Shown: positions 1-8,104, counted from the stretch's first letter. The stretch: 45,324 nt of DNA from JAEUIZ01 sp046155605 (GCA_046155605.1 JBJXFQ010000139.1:1-45324); one strand, 5' to 3'. Program-made: numbers and translations. Notes: generated by a model not told the origin, from the sequence alone.

Positions 1-619
1 GGTAGTGGCCGGTGGTGGCGAAATACATGTGGCCGCGCGGCTCGTTGGGCTTGGCCTCGAGCGCGAAGCGATACTCGTAGCGCCGATGGATCGAATAGTC
101 GCAGAGGAAATCGACGGCGCGGCGGAAACGTCGCTCGGCCTCGATGGGGTCCTTGGCCGCGTCGGTCTCGACGCCCTCGCGTCCGCCCCAGAGGACGAAC
201 AACTTGGCACCGAACTCCGCACCGAGGTCCATCGCGCGCATGGACTTCTGGACGGCGTAGGCCCGCACCTCGGCGTCGTTGCTGGTGAAGGCACCGTCCT
301 TGAAGACTGGGTCAGTGAAGAGGTTGCCCGTGACCATGCCGACCCGCATCCGGGCCTTTTTGAGGGCTGCGGTGAAGTCCTCCTTGATGCTCGCGGCCTC
401 GGCGGCGGTGGCGTCGATGGGGACGAGGTCGTTGTCGTGGAAGTTGACGCCCCAGACGCCGTGCGAGTCGCCGCCGGCCTTGGCGAGGAGTTCGACGATC
501 TGGGCTGGTGTCATGGCGGCGCGAGTGGGCTCGCCGAAGGGGTCGCGGCCGGTGTTGCCGACGGTCCAGAGCCCGAAGGTGAAGCGGTCTTTGGGAGTTG
601 GAACGAAGGCATCGGCCAT
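1..619 (-). CDS. xylA: Xylose isomerase, N-terminal 206 residues (runs off the left edge)
   Basis: Interconverts D-xylose and D-xylulose (and glucose/fructose) with two divalent metals in the cytoplasm. The reverse strand from the ATG at 619 reads openly to the window edge and begins MADAFVPTPKDRFTFGLWT, like class I (actinobacterial-type) xylose isomerases. Visible family motifs are FGLWTVG (residues 15-21), the catalytic His61 and Asp64 in NFHDNDLVP, NLFTDPVFKDGAFTSND, FVLWGGREG, and the metal-site stretch FALEAKPNEPRGH at the edge, which holds the first metal-binding Glu and the Lys of the active site. The remaining half, with the other metal ligands, lies outside the window. There is no Shine-Dalgarno; a TAGACT hexamer sits 7 nt before the ATG, so the mRNA is probably leaderless. 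No xylulokinase is visible here. Family assignment is firm. Confidence 0.95.
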   Translation of the reverse strand, partial: MADAFVPTPKDRFTFGLWTVGNTGRDPFGEPTRAAMTPAQIVELLAKAGGDSHGVWGVNFHDNDLVPIDATAAEAASIKEDFTAALKKARMRVGMVTGNLFTDPVFKDGAFTSNDAEVRAYAVQKSMRAMDLGAEFGAKLFVLWGGREGVETDAAKDPIEAERRFRRAVDFLCDYSIHRRYEYRFALEAKPNEPRGHMYFATTGHY

Positions 620-626
620 GGGCAGG

Positions 627-632
627 AGTCTA
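627..632 (-). promoter_or_regulatory. -10-like TAGACT directly upstream of xylA
   Basis: On the minus strand TAGACT ends 7 nt before the xylA ATG and no ribosome-binding site lies between. The same geometry recurs upstream of many genes in this window, which is the main support. No clear -35 box is seen. Confidence 0.45.
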
Positions 633-674
633 ACGAGCGAGGCCGATCGCTGCCGGGGGTGATGCGCGCCGGGC

Positions 675-680
675 TATGCT
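675..680 (+). promoter_or_regulatory. -10-like TATGCT upstream of the small gene at 688
   Basis: TATGCT ends 7 nt before the ATG at 688, with no Shine-Dalgarno between. The ATG at 676 falls inside this hexamer, which argues that 688 is the true start. Confidence 0.45.
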
Positions 681-687
681 CGGGGCG

Positions 688-1029
688 ATGGTTCTCTATG
701 CTGCGGCGGACTTGTTGTGGGCGACGCGGATCAAGAGCACGGCGGAGGCGATGGGTGTGGCGGCACGCCCGGCGCGGACGGTCGAGATGCTGCGCGCGCG
801 GCTGGCGGACTCGCCGGTGCGGCTGCTGATTGTTGACCTTGAGGCACCCGGCGCGATCGAGTTGATCGAAGCGTCGAAGGACGTGGTGCGCGTGGTGGCG
901 TTTGGGCCGCATGTTGGCGTGGAGGCGCTGGCCCAAGCGCGAGAGGCGGGGGCGGGACTGGTGCTGACACGAGGCGCGTTCGACAAGGGGCTGGTGAAGT
1001 TGCTGAGAGAGGAAAGTTACCCATCTTGA
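688..1029 (+). CDS. Small receiver-like protein of unknown function (113 aa)
   Basis: Not recognised as a named family. The protein starts MVLYAAADLLWATRI and has an alternating beta/alpha pattern: a hydrophobic strand at each end of the first half, then RLLIVDLEAPG (a strand ending in an acidic residue, as in the phosphorylation loop of CheY-type receivers), VVAFGPHVG, and a final helix. This resembles a short, degenerate response-regulator receiver fold. No output domain is attached. The start at 688 is preferred over an in-frame ATG at 676 because the latter overlaps a -10-like hexamer. It is transcribed divergently from xylA with about 70 bases between the starts. Function cannot be assigned; the receiver-like fold is an inference from the residue pattern. 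Confidence 0.6.
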   Translation: MVLYAAADLLWATRIKSTAEAMGVAARPARTVEMLRARLADSPVRLLIVDLEAPGAIELIEASKDVVRVVAFGPHVGVEALAQAREAGAGLVLTRGAFDKGLVKLLREESYPS

Positions 1030-1110
1030 CAGTAGTCCGATAACATATGATGGAATCGTGGCGATTGTTAAGGAAATGGGCAATTTTCGCTGATTCTAGC
1101 GGCCGAACGG

Positions 1111-1138
1111 TTGCCATTTGTCGCCTATGAGGTAGGCT
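1111..1138 (+). promoter_or_regulatory. Weak promoter candidate for the vWA gene
   Basis: TTGCCA at 1111-1116 and TAGGCT at 1133-1138 are separated by 16 nt, about 100 nt before the vWA start. The region 1030-1237 is poorer in GC than its surroundings, as expected for an untranslated leader. Only the spacing and partial matches support it. Confidence 0.25.
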
Positions 1139-1237
1139 AGATGGGCACAAGTGAGTATGGGGCAATGGCCTCATGCCGCCACTTGGGCTGAAAGAGAAGA
1201 GTTGGGTCGGAAACACGCAGAGAAGGAGGGTTCACAG

Positions 1238-2146
1238 ATGAAGATTGGTATTGCTAGCGGCCTTATGGCCGCGGCGATGGTGGCAGCCTCGGCGCAGGCG
1301 GCCTCGATCGCGGACATCGTGTTCGTGGTGGACGAGTCGGGTTCGATGGGTGGCGAGCATGCCTGGATCGCGGGCATGATCGCGTCGCTGAACGCGGGCC
1401 TTGCATCCAAGGGTGTGAGCGCCCAGTACGGCCTGGTCGGGTTCGGCGGCGGCGGCGCGGGCAACGCGGGCCGTCAGATCAACGTTGGTGGTGGCCAGTT
1501 CGGCACTGCCGCCCAGTTCGCCACGGCAGCGGGCAGCCTCGTCACCACCGGTAGCACCGAGGACGGCTACGCGGGCGTGAACTTCGGCATGGGCTACACG
1601 TTCCGTCCGGGTGCGGCGCAGAACTTCATCCTGATCACGGATGAGGACCGTGACATCGTCAACGCCGCGGTGACGTTCGCCAGCCTTTCGGCGGCGCTCA
1701 ACGCTCGCAACGCGCTGCTCAACGTCGTCGTTGACGCTGACCTCAACAACGGCGCGACCACGGCCGCGGCGCTGGGCATCAACGGCAAGACCGTTGGCAC
1801 CCCGCCGATCAATCCCAACGCCATCAACTACAAGGCTGACGGCGCGGGCGGCTTCCTCAAGACCCCCGGCGCTCGCGTCTCCGGCGGCTTTGGGACGACC
1901 GAGGGCGACTACATCAACATGGCCTTCGGCGTCGGCTTTATGGGTCCGATGGGTCCGGTCAACGGCGCTGCCTGGGACCTCAACCAACTCCGCCTGGGCG
2001 GCAACACTGCCGTCTCCTTCACCAAGGCCTTCGTGGACCTCAAGGTGCAGGAAATCATCCAGCAGACCATCCCGCTCCCCACGGGCGTGTGGATGGGCCT
2101 GGTTGGGCTCGCGGGCGTCGGGATCGTCCGTCGCGTCCGCCGCTAA
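1238..2146 (+). CDS. Secreted von Willebrand factor A domain protein with a PEP-CTERM-like tail
   Basis: Predicted exported surface protein of 302 residues. It has a signal peptide (residues 1-21, MKIGIASGLMAAAMVAASAQ), then a vWA domain beginning IADIVFVVDESGSMGG, with the metal-ion-dependent adhesion motif DxSxS at Asp32, Ser34 and Ser36. The extreme C terminus carries IPLPTGVWMG, a short hydrophobic helix and a basic RRVRR end. That is the layout of PEP-CTERM sorting signals, with PLP in place of PEP. In bacteria with exosortase, such tails direct proteolytic processing at the membrane; no exosortase is encoded here. The start is set by AAGGAGGG about 8 nt upstream of the ATG. A strong terminator follows, so this is a single-gene unit. 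vWA domains usually bind protein ligands; the ligand here is unknown. Confidence 0.85.
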   Translation: MKIGIASGLMAAAMVAASAQAASIADIVFVVDESGSMGGEHAWIAGMIASLNAGLASKGVSAQYGLVGFGGGGAGNAGRQINVGGGQFGTAAQFATAAGSLVTTGSTEDGYAGVNFGMGYTFRPGAAQNFILITDEDRDIVNAAVTFASLSAALNARNALLNVVVDADLNNGATTAAALGINGKTVGTPPINPNAINYKADGAGGFLKTPGARVSGGFGTTEGDYINMAFGVGFMGPMGPVNGAAWDLNQLRLGGNTAVSFTKAFVDLKVQEIIQQTIPLPTGVWMGLVGLAGVGIVRRVRR

Positions 2147-2191
2147 GACCTTCGGCCCGCTCTTGAGCGGGGGAAGCGACAAGTGAAGACT

Positions 2192-2227
2192 CCGCGGCTC
2201 GGATTCGTCCGGGCCGCGGTTTTTTTT
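2192..2227 (+). terminator. Rho-independent terminator after the vWA gene
   Basis: An 11-bp stem (CCGCGGCTCGG at 2192-2202 pairing with CCGGGCCGCGG at 2209-2219, one G-U pair) with a 6-nt loop is followed by eight T residues. Confidence 0.9.
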
Positions 2228-2367
2228 CGGACCATGGTGCGAGGCTCATCGCCTGCGTGAAGGGGCTGTTCGGGCTTGTGCGAGAAAAAACTGGCCGCCA
2301 AGTGGCATTCTCGGAATCGTGATGCACCTTTGAGGAGACGCACACGCGCTCCAAAAGGGTGGATGTC

Positions 2368-3534
2368 ATGCGGGTGGTACATTTTTTGACACGCGTCCGG
2401 ACTGAGGACGGCGGGGTGGCTCGCGCCACGCTTGATCTGTGCGCCGGCTTGGCGCAGCGCGGGCACGAGGTGACGCTGGTGACGTTTGAGGCCCGCGACG
2501 TGCCCGAGGCGTGGAAGGCCGGTGAACCCGGGCAGCCAAAGGTGCTGGAGATTCCGCCGTTGGGGGGGCCGATCAAGTTGCTGTCGCGGTGGTCGCGGCG
2601 GACGCTCGAGGTGCTGTTCTCGAAGGCGGACCTGGTGCATATTCAGGAGATCTGGCTGCCGGCGTCGGCGCATGTGGCGCAGATCGCGCGGCGGGTGGGG
2701 ACGCCGTATGTGTTGAGCGCGCACGGGATGCTCGACGACTGGTCGATGGCGCAGAAGGCGCTGAAGAAGCAGGCGTATCTGCGGCTGGTGGGGAATCAGA
2801 TGATCCGCGGTGCGGGGGTGGTTCATTGCACGGCCGAGGGCGAAGCGAGGCAGGCTCGTCGCTGGCTGCCGAAGGATCGCGCGGGAGTGGTTCCGCTGCT
2901 TCTTGATATGGAGCCGTATCGCATCTTGCCGGCGCGTGAGGCGTGCCGAGCGGCGTTGCCGGGCGATTCGACCCTGCCGACGATCGGGTTCATGGGGAGG
3001 CTGCATCCGAAGAAGGGCATCGAGCGGCTGATCGAGGCGGTGGGCGCGCTGGCGGCGCGCGGGCAGCACGCGGAGGTGCTGATCGCGGGCACGGGCGCGG
3101 CGGAATATCAGCGTGAGTTGGAAGCGTTGGCGACGGCGCGAGGCGTGAGAGGGCGGGTGCATTTCCTCGGACATGTGACGGGTGCGGCAAAGATCGGCGT
3201 GCTTCGAGGGACGGGGATGCTGGTGCTGCCGTCGTACCAGGAGAACTTCGGGCTGGTGCTGGTGGAGGCGTTGGCGTGCGGGACGCCGGTGGTGACGACG
3301 AAGGCGGTGGACATCTGGCCGGAGTTGGAGGCGAGCGGGAGTTCGATCGTGATCGACTCGGCGGAGGCGTCGCAGGTGGAAGCGGCGATTGGTCGGTTGC
3401 TGATGCGGCCCGAGTTGGCGGAGGAGATGGGGGAGAAGGGCCGTCGTTGGGTGATGGAGCACCTGAATCACGAACGGGTGCTGGACCAGTTTGACGGGAT
3501 GTATGCGCGAGTGGCATCGGGCGCGGGTGCCTGA
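2368..3534 (+). CDS. Glycosyltransferase family 4 (GT-B fold)
   Basis: Cytoplasmic retaining glycosyltransferase of 388 residues, probably acting in envelope or exopolysaccharide assembly. The N-terminal half starts MRVVHFLTR and has the Gly-rich donor/acceptor loop TEDGGVARA, then SAHGMLDDW. The C-terminal half has GRLHPKKGIERLIEA, LIAGTGAAEYQREL, VHFLGHV and the nucleotide-sugar-binding E-x7-E motif in YQENFGLVLVEALACGTPVV. The ATG at 2368 is chosen because AAAAGGG lies 8 nt upstream; an in-frame GTG three codons earlier has no such site. It stands alone, with no other polysaccharide genes on either side. Sugar donor and acceptor cannot be read from the sequence. Confidence 0.88.
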   Translation: MRVVHFLTRVRTEDGGVARATLDLCAGLAQRGHEVTLVTFEARDVPEAWKAGEPGQPKVLEIPPLGGPIKLLSRWSRRTLEVLFSKADLVHIQEIWLPASAHVAQIARRVGTPYVLSAHGMLDDWSMAQKALKKQAYLRLVGNQMIRGAGVVHCTAEGEARQARRWLPKDRAGVVPLLLDMEPYRILPAREACRAALPGDSTLPTIGFMGRLHPKKGIERLIEAVGALAARGQHAEVLIAGTGAAEYQRELEALATARGVRGRVHFLGHVTGAAKIGVLRGTGMLVLPSYQENFGLVLVEALACGTPVVTTKAVDIWPELEASGSSIVIDSAEASQVEAAIGRLLMRPELAEEMGEKGRRWVMEHLNHERVLDQFDGMYARVASGAGA

Positions 3535-3573
3535 GGACCGCTGGCGGGTGGTGTTTGAAGGATGGAGGCGGCC

Positions 3574-3770
3574 TAGACTTCCATCCTGTTTCTGCCGGTC
3601 CGCGTTCATTCTCGCGTGTGCGGGAAGCGGGCAAGAGAAGTGGGCACAACCGCCCCAGAGGGGCCGGTCGGGGTCGTCAAGGGCTCTGATCGAGAGTCGC
3701 AGGTGCGAGCATCGGGCAAGCCGGCAGGCCGAGGCTAGGGCACAGGCGAGATCGAAGGAAAAACGGAATC
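3574..3770 (+). promoter_or_regulatory. Probable promoter and long leader of rpsA
   Basis: TAGACT at 3574-3579 is the best -10 candidate, giving a leader of roughly 185 nt before rpsA. The gap after the glycosyltransferase (3535-3770) holds no gene. Inside it lies a GC hairpin, CCGCCCC-AGA-GGGG at 3650-3663, that resembles the palindromic repeats found in lysS and mnmE. A long leader fits the known autogenous control of S1 in other bacteria, but that regulation is inferred here. Confidence 0.35.
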
Positions 3771-5582
3771 ATGATCGACGAAACGCTGTTGGCGTCACTT
3801 GGCAGCACCGACTCGGAGGCCGATGCGATGCTGGCGGCGGCCTTTGGGAGCAAGCCCAAGGCCGAAGACGCCGCGTATATGGATTCGTTCCTGGGCGATG
3901 CGATCAAGGAGTTGTCGCCCGGCAAACTGATTCGAGGGAAGGTGGTGGGGACGGCCGGTGAGGACATCGTCGTCGAGGTCGGGCTCAAGTCCGAGGGGCT
4001 GATCCCGAAGGAGGAGTTCGAGGGGAACGAGCCGAAGGTCGGCGACATGATCGACGTGCTCCTCGAGAGCATGGAGGGCGAGGGCGGGCTCATCGCGCTC
4101 TCGAAGCGCAAGGCCGACCGCATGCTGAACTGGCAGCGGATCACGGACACGACGAAGGAAGGCGACGTGGTCGAGGGCACGGTGATGCGGAAGATCAAGG
4201 GCGGGCTGCTGGTGGATATCGGCGTGCCGGTGTTCCTCCCCGCGTCGCAGGTCGATGTGCGCCGCCCCGGCGAGATCGGCGATTTCATCGGCAAGCGGGT
4301 GCGTGCGTCGATCCTCAAGATTGACCTTGAGCGGCGCAACATCGTGATCAGCCGGCGCAAGCTCATCGAGGAGGAGCGCGACGCGGCCAAGCGGCGTCTG
4401 CTCGATGGCCTCAAAGAGGGCGACATCATCAACGGGACGGTCAAGAACATCGCCGACTTCGGCGCGTTCGTGGACCTGGGCGGGATCGACGGGCTCTTGC
4501 ATATCACGGACATGTCGTGGGGCCGGATCAACCATCCGAGCGAACTTCTCAAGATCGACCAGAAGGTCGAGGTCAAGGTGCTGAACATCGACCGGGAGAA
4601 GGAGAAGATCGCGCTGGGCCTCAAGCAGCGTGAGGAGAGCCCCTGGGAGCAGATCGAGAAGAAGTTCCCCGTCAACTCGCGCATCAAGGGCGCGGTCGTC
4701 AACATCATGTCCTATGGCGCGTTCGTGCGGCTCGAGGATGGCATCGAGGGCCTCGTGCATATCTCCGAGATGTCGTGGACGCGTCGCGTCAACCACCCGT
4801 CCGAGATCGTGCAGCCCGGGCAGGAGGTCGAGGTCGTCGTCCTTGACATCAACAAGGAGAAGCAGGAGATCAGCCTCGGGATGAAGCAGACCGAGGTGAA
4901 CCCCTGGGAACTCGTGGCCGAGAAGTATCCGCCGGGCACGGTGATCGAGGGCAAGGTCCGCAACATGGCCAACTATGGCGCGTTCGTCGAGATCGAGCCG
5001 GGGATCGACGGCCTGTTGCACATCTCCGACATGTCGTGGACGAAGAAGGTCACCCACCCCAACGAAGTTGTCAAGAAGGGCGACAGCGTGAAGTGCGTGG
5101 TGCTCGACGTGGATCAGTCGAAGCAGCGCGTGAGCCTGGGCGTGAAGCAACTGACCGAGGACCCGTGGATCGCCGCGATCCCCGAGCACTACAAGCCGGG
5201 CATGGTCGTCCGCGGCGCGGTGACGAAGATCACGAACTTCGGCGTGTTCGTGGAACTCGAGGCCGACCTCGAGGGCCTGCTGCATATCTCCGAACTCGCC
5301 GATCACAAGGTCGAGAACCCGCAGGATGTCGTCAAGGCCGGCGACGAGGTGGATGTGAAGATCCTCCGCGTCGATACGGCGGACCGCAAGATCGGGCTCT
5401 CGCTCAAGCGGGCGCAGTGGGGCGATGCTTCTGGCGGCGGGGCGGCGGGCGGCGCTGCGGCAGGTGGCGGTGCGGCAGCGGGTGGTGGAGGAGGAGCGGG
5501 CCGCGACTCCTTCCCGACTCGCGGCGGGATGGACGCGCACGATGCGATGGGCACCGACAAGATCAGGATGCCGGAGCGGTAG
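3771..5582 (+). CDS. rpsA: 30S ribosomal protein S1
   Basis: Binds mRNA on the small ribosomal subunit and helps it engage structured or weakly Shine-Dalgarno-bearing messages. The 603 residues contain six S1 (OB-fold) repeats, at about 50-115, 130-197, 214-284, 299-371, 386-457 and 473-542. Repeats 3-6 carry the typical FGAFVxL..GIDGLLHISDMSW signature; the first two are more diverged, as in E. coli S1. The tail after residue 548 is a Gly/Ala-rich low-complexity run followed by a short charged end. The start at 3771 has AAGGA 11 nt upstream. A terminator follows directly, so it is monocistronic. The role may matter particularly here because many genes in the window seem to lack Shine-Dalgarno sites (inference). 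Confidence 0.97.
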   Translation: MIDETLLASLGSTDSEADAMLAAAFGSKPKAEDAAYMDSFLGDAIKELSPGKLIRGKVVGTAGEDIVVEVGLKSEGLIPKEEFEGNEPKVGDMIDVLLESMEGEGGLIALSKRKADRMLNWQRITDTTKEGDVVEGTVMRKIKGGLLVDIGVPVFLPASQVDVRRPGEIGDFIGKRVRASILKIDLERRNIVISRRKLIEEERDAAKRRLLDGLKEGDIINGTVKNIADFGAFVDLGGIDGLLHITDMSWGRINHPSELLKIDQKVEVKVLNIDREKEKIALGLKQREESPWEQIEKKFPVNSRIKGAVVNIMSYGAFVRLEDGIEGLVHISEMSWTRRVNHPSEIVQPGQEVEVVVLDINKEKQEISLGMKQTEVNPWELVAEKYPPGTVIEGKVRNMANYGAFVEIEPGIDGLLHISDMSWTKKVTHPNEVVKKGDSVKCVVLDVDQSKQRVSLGVKQLTEDPWIAAIPEHYKPGMVVRGAVTKITNFGVFVELEADLEGLLHISELADHKVENPQDVVKAGDEVDVKILRVDTADRKIGLSLKRAQWGDASGGGAAGGAAAGGGAAAGGGGGAGRDSFPTRGGMDAHDAMGTDKIRMPER

Positions 5583-5614
5583 AACGCACGCGGCATAGAT
5601 CGTGTAAGCACTCG

Positions 5615-5645
5615 GCCCCTGCGGAAACGCGGGGGTCTTTCTTTT
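5615..5645 (+). terminator. Rho-independent terminator after rpsA
   Basis: Stem CCCCTGCG (5616-5623) with CGCGGGGG (5628-5635), closed by a GAAA tetraloop, followed by the T-rich run TCTTTCTTTT. Confidence 0.88.
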
Positions 5646-5679
5646 AGGAAGTTTCAATTGTAGAAACGTTTCGCATGGC

Positions 5680-5761
5680 GTGCCACCAACTTCGGCTTTG
5701 CGAAGTCGGTGTGGCGGGAGGCACCGAGTTCGCATCGAAGACTTTGCGAACTCGGTGGCAC
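5680..5761. repeat. Pair of related inverted repeats between convergent genes
   Basis: Two adjacent hairpin units share a core. Unit 1 (5680-5715) pairs GCCACCAACTTCG imperfectly with CGAAGTCGGTGTGGC. Unit 2 (5720-5761) has a perfect 13-bp stem, CACCGAGTTCGCA (5722-5734) with TGCGAACTCGGTG (5745-5757). Both have ends of the form GTGCCACC/GGTGGCAC. They lie between rpsA and the 3' end of the convergent membrane-protein gene. They look like dispersed palindromic repeats that may also terminate the minus-strand transcript, although no T-run follows. Confidence 0.7.
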
Positions 5762-5764
5762 GAG

Positions 5765-7378
5765 TCAAGGCTCCTTCGGCTGGTCCGTGCTCGTCGCCCG
5801 CGTCTCGTGCGTCACGTCTGCCGGGTCGGGCAGCGGCGGCAAGCCGTTCTCCGCGCGGATCGCGTTCTGATCCCGCAGCGCCTGCGCCACGTCGGCCTCG
5901 TTGACGTTATGAATGGTGCCATCGAGTTGTGCGGCGACGAGCCCTCGGCCCATGGTCCCGATCGGGAACCGCGGCATGCGCTCGCCGCGGCAGACCGCGA
6001 TCCACAATCGTCCGTCGCCCTTGGGATCGATGCCGTGATAGGTAAAGACAAAGTCGCCGAGGCGGTGGGAGGTCACGGTGGGCGGGAGTTGTCCCGCGGC
6101 ACGCTCGATCGCGCGCTGCGCGACTGATTTCTCAAGAAAGACGAACTTATCGAGGCTCGTCCCGCCCGCGGGCACGTCGCCGAGTTGGCGGACGATGGTG
6201 GCATCGGGGAGGCAGAGGGTGGTCGCGGAGATGGCGTTGGCCTCGATGGCTTCGAGCGCGTGGGTGGGCCAGCGGCCGTGATCGGCGAGGAAGGTGCGGA
6301 GCCCATCGCCGACGCCGAAGGTCGATGGGGACGCCGAGGGCGGGAGGGTTCCGGCGGCGGCTGCGGCGAGTCTCGCCTGTGCTGCTGCTGATTGATTGAC
6401 TGACATTTGCGCCATGCCGCGCGTCACCAGAATCATCGGAAAGATGACCATGGCCGCACTCGCGACGAAGAGCAGGAGCGGCACCGACCCAGCGGCGAGG
6501 AGCGCGCGAAACCAACCGACGCGCTGCGTGTGCATGAGCATGATCGTGCCGCTGATGACGGGCCAGATGAGCGCGATGGGCATGAGATAGATCCCGAAGC
6601 AAGGGATGGCGGCGAGGATGGCGCAGGCGGAGGCGAAGCCGAGGACGGCCATGGTGCGGCCCGGGCCGGCGGCGCGCGGACCGGTGATCGCGAGCGTGAG
6701 ATGCGCGACCAGGCCCCAGAGCGGGATGAGCGCGAGAACCGCGGTTGCGAACACGAGAAGCGGCATGACAGCCCTCAAAGCCATCGCGCCGCCACCGCCC
6801 GGGGCCATCATGGCAATGAAGGGCATCAGCGGCCCGATGAGCACAAGAATATATAGCAAGAATGTAAGAATTCCGAACCAGACGCCCGGGCCAGCGCCCA
6901 TGTTGATCGGGATCGAGCGTGCGAGGCGATCGGGATGGAAGAGGGCCATCGAGAGCGTCCGCCGCCACGCCGTGAAGCGGCCGATGCGGGCGCGATCGAG
7001 CCAGGGGAGCGCGCCGACGACGGTGCGAGCGGGATCGACGCCCGGCGCGGGGGTGAGGACGGCCTGGTCCATGTGGATTCGCCGGCCGCAGTTGACGCAG
7101 CCGAACACAAAGGGCTCGAGGCGTCCGTATGTGCCCTTGCCGAAGTAGGGCTGGTCGCAGTGGGGGCAGGCGAAGGCGACCGTGCCGGGCACAAAGTCGT
7201 AGTCGCTGGGGAGGAACTCGCGGCCGCATTCGGGGCAGCGGCGATCGCGGATCTGCCAGAGGGGGTAGTTGCAGCCGTCGCAGACGAATCCGGGGGTGCG
7301 GCGGGTCGGGGGCGTGGATGGCGCGGAGATTTCAGACCATTCGCTGGAGGACTCGCAGGCTGGGCGATCGTCGGACAT
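5765..7378 (-). CDS. Membrane protein with two N-terminal zinc ribbons, unknown function
   Basis: Not a family I can name. The 537-residue protein opens with two Cys4 sets, C33/C36/C48/C51 (CDGCN...CPECG) and C71/C74/C94/C97 (CPHCD...CVNCG), each typical of a zinc ribbon. A stretch with four or five hydrophobic segments follows (about residues 170-320: GVWFGILTFLLYILVLIG, MPLLVFATAVLALIPLWG, ASACAILAAIPCFGIYLMP, and more). A soluble C-terminal region of about 200 residues ends with a strand-rich part around FVFTYHGIDPKGDGRLWIA. The layout suggests an inner-membrane protein with a cytoplasmic metal-binding head. The start at 7378 has no Shine-Dalgarno but a TAGGCT box 6 nt upstream. It is convergent with rpsA. 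Its role is unknown. Confidence 0.75.
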   Translation of the reverse strand: MSDDRPACESSSEWSEISAPSTPPTRRTPGFVCDGCNYPLWQIRDRRCPECGREFLPSDYDFVPGTVAFACPHCDQPYFGKGTYGRLEPFVFGCVNCGRRIHMDQAVLTPAPGVDPARTVVGALPWLDRARIGRFTAWRRTLSMALFHPDRLARSIPINMGAGPGVWFGILTFLLYILVLIGPLMPFIAMMAPGGGGAMALRAVMPLLVFATAVLALIPLWGLVAHLTLAITGPRAAGPGRTMAVLGFASACAILAAIPCFGIYLMPIALIWPVISGTIMLMHTQRVGWFRALLAAGSVPLLLFVASAAMVIFPMILVTRGMAQMSVNQSAAAQARLAAAAAGTLPPSASPSTFGVGDGLRTFLADHGRWPTHALEAIEANAISATTLCLPDATIVRQLGDVPAGGTSLDKFVFLEKSVAQRAIERAAGQLPPTVTSHRLGDFVFTYHGIDPKGDGRLWIAVCRGERMPRFPIGTMGRGLVAAQLDGTIHNVNEADVAQALRDQNAIRAENGLPPLPDPADVTHETRATSTDQPKEP

Positions 7379-7384
7379 GGGAGG

Positions 7385-7390
7385 AGCCTA
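7385..7390 (-). promoter_or_regulatory. -10-like TAGGCT upstream of the zinc-ribbon membrane protein
   Basis: On the minus strand TAGGCT ends 6 nt before the ATG at 7378. An AT-rich patch at 7481-7499 (CATAATATAAAC in the plus sense) about 100 nt further up is an alternative promoter for either strand. Confidence 0.4.
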
Positions 7391-7585
7391 CCCCACGCTG
7401 GCAGTGAGCGAGGCAAGGCGAGGAAGAGACACTCTTTCGTATTCCAGACACTTGTCGAGATGTGCGTGGCCGCATGCCAAACATAATATAAACAAATATC
7501 GCCACGGAGCCCACTTTGCGAGCGCGACGACCTACAGTTCAAGGCTGGCGGGGTACGAAGAGGCGAGGCTGGCGCGACGCATGGG

Positions 7586-8104
7586 ATGACGGACGTGGGG
7601 CCTATGGAATCCGACGAGACCATTGAGATCGAGGTGACGGACGCTTCGGGGCGGCTGGATGCCGACCGTCAGACGTGGCTTGCCCACCGTGCGCGTTGCG
7701 CGATGCAGACCGTGGGAGTTCGCGGGCGGCTGGGCATTCGGATCGTCGGCGACGCGGAGATGAAGCGCGCGCACAGTCGTCATTCTGGGGTTGAGGGAAC
7801 GACGGACGTGCTGACGTTTGATCTGCGTTCGCCGACTCATCGCGGCGAGCCGGGCGAACTTCGAGGCATTCAGGCGATTGGCCTGGACACGGATGTTCTG
7901 GTGTGCATCGACGAGGCGGCCCGCCAGACGGCAACGAACGGCCTGCCCGTCGAGCGTGAGTTACTTTTGTATGTGGTGCATGGGCTGATGCACTGCCTGG
8001 GGCATGACGATCACGATCCGGAAGCCGCGAGCCGGATGCACGGCGCTGAGGACGCGCTGTTGATCGAACTTGGAGTCGGGGCGACGTTTGGGAGCGTGCC
8101 GTGA
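7586..8104 (+). CDS. ybeY: Endoribonuclease YbeY, 16S rRNA maturation
   Basis: Zinc-dependent single-strand endoribonuclease that matures the 3' end of 16S rRNA and takes part in ribosome quality control. The 172 residues match the family's usual length (150-180). The diagnostic H-x3-H-x5-H zinc motif is present as HGLMHCLGHDDH near residues 132-143, and the upstream GTTDVLTFDLRSP stretch matches the conserved T-DVLSF block. An in-frame ATG at 7604 is an alternative start; residues before it are not conserved-looking. A TACAGT at 7533-7538 may be the -10 element, giving a leader of about 40 nt. The stop codon overlaps the start of the next gene by 4 nt, so the two are translationally coupled. 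This pairing of ybeY with a CorC-type gene is common in bacteria. Confidence 0.93.
   Translation: MTDVGPMESDETIEIEVTDASGRLDADRQTWLAHRARCAMQTVGVRGRLGIRIVGDAEMKRAHSRHSGVEGTTDVLTFDLRSPTHRGEPGELRGIQAIGLDTDVLVCIDEAARQTATNGLPVERELLLYVVHGLMHCLGHDDHDPEAASRMHGAEDALLIELGVGATFGSVP

Noticed and set aside
1047..1130. Short frame starting MMESWRLLRK in the vWA leader
   Set aside because: It has no ribosome-binding site and no conserved feature, and the region is better explained as untranslated leader.
3795..5768. Long open frame antisense to rpsA
   Set aside because: It mirrors the repeated S1 domains and has no independent coding signature; rpsA on the plus strand is unambiguous.
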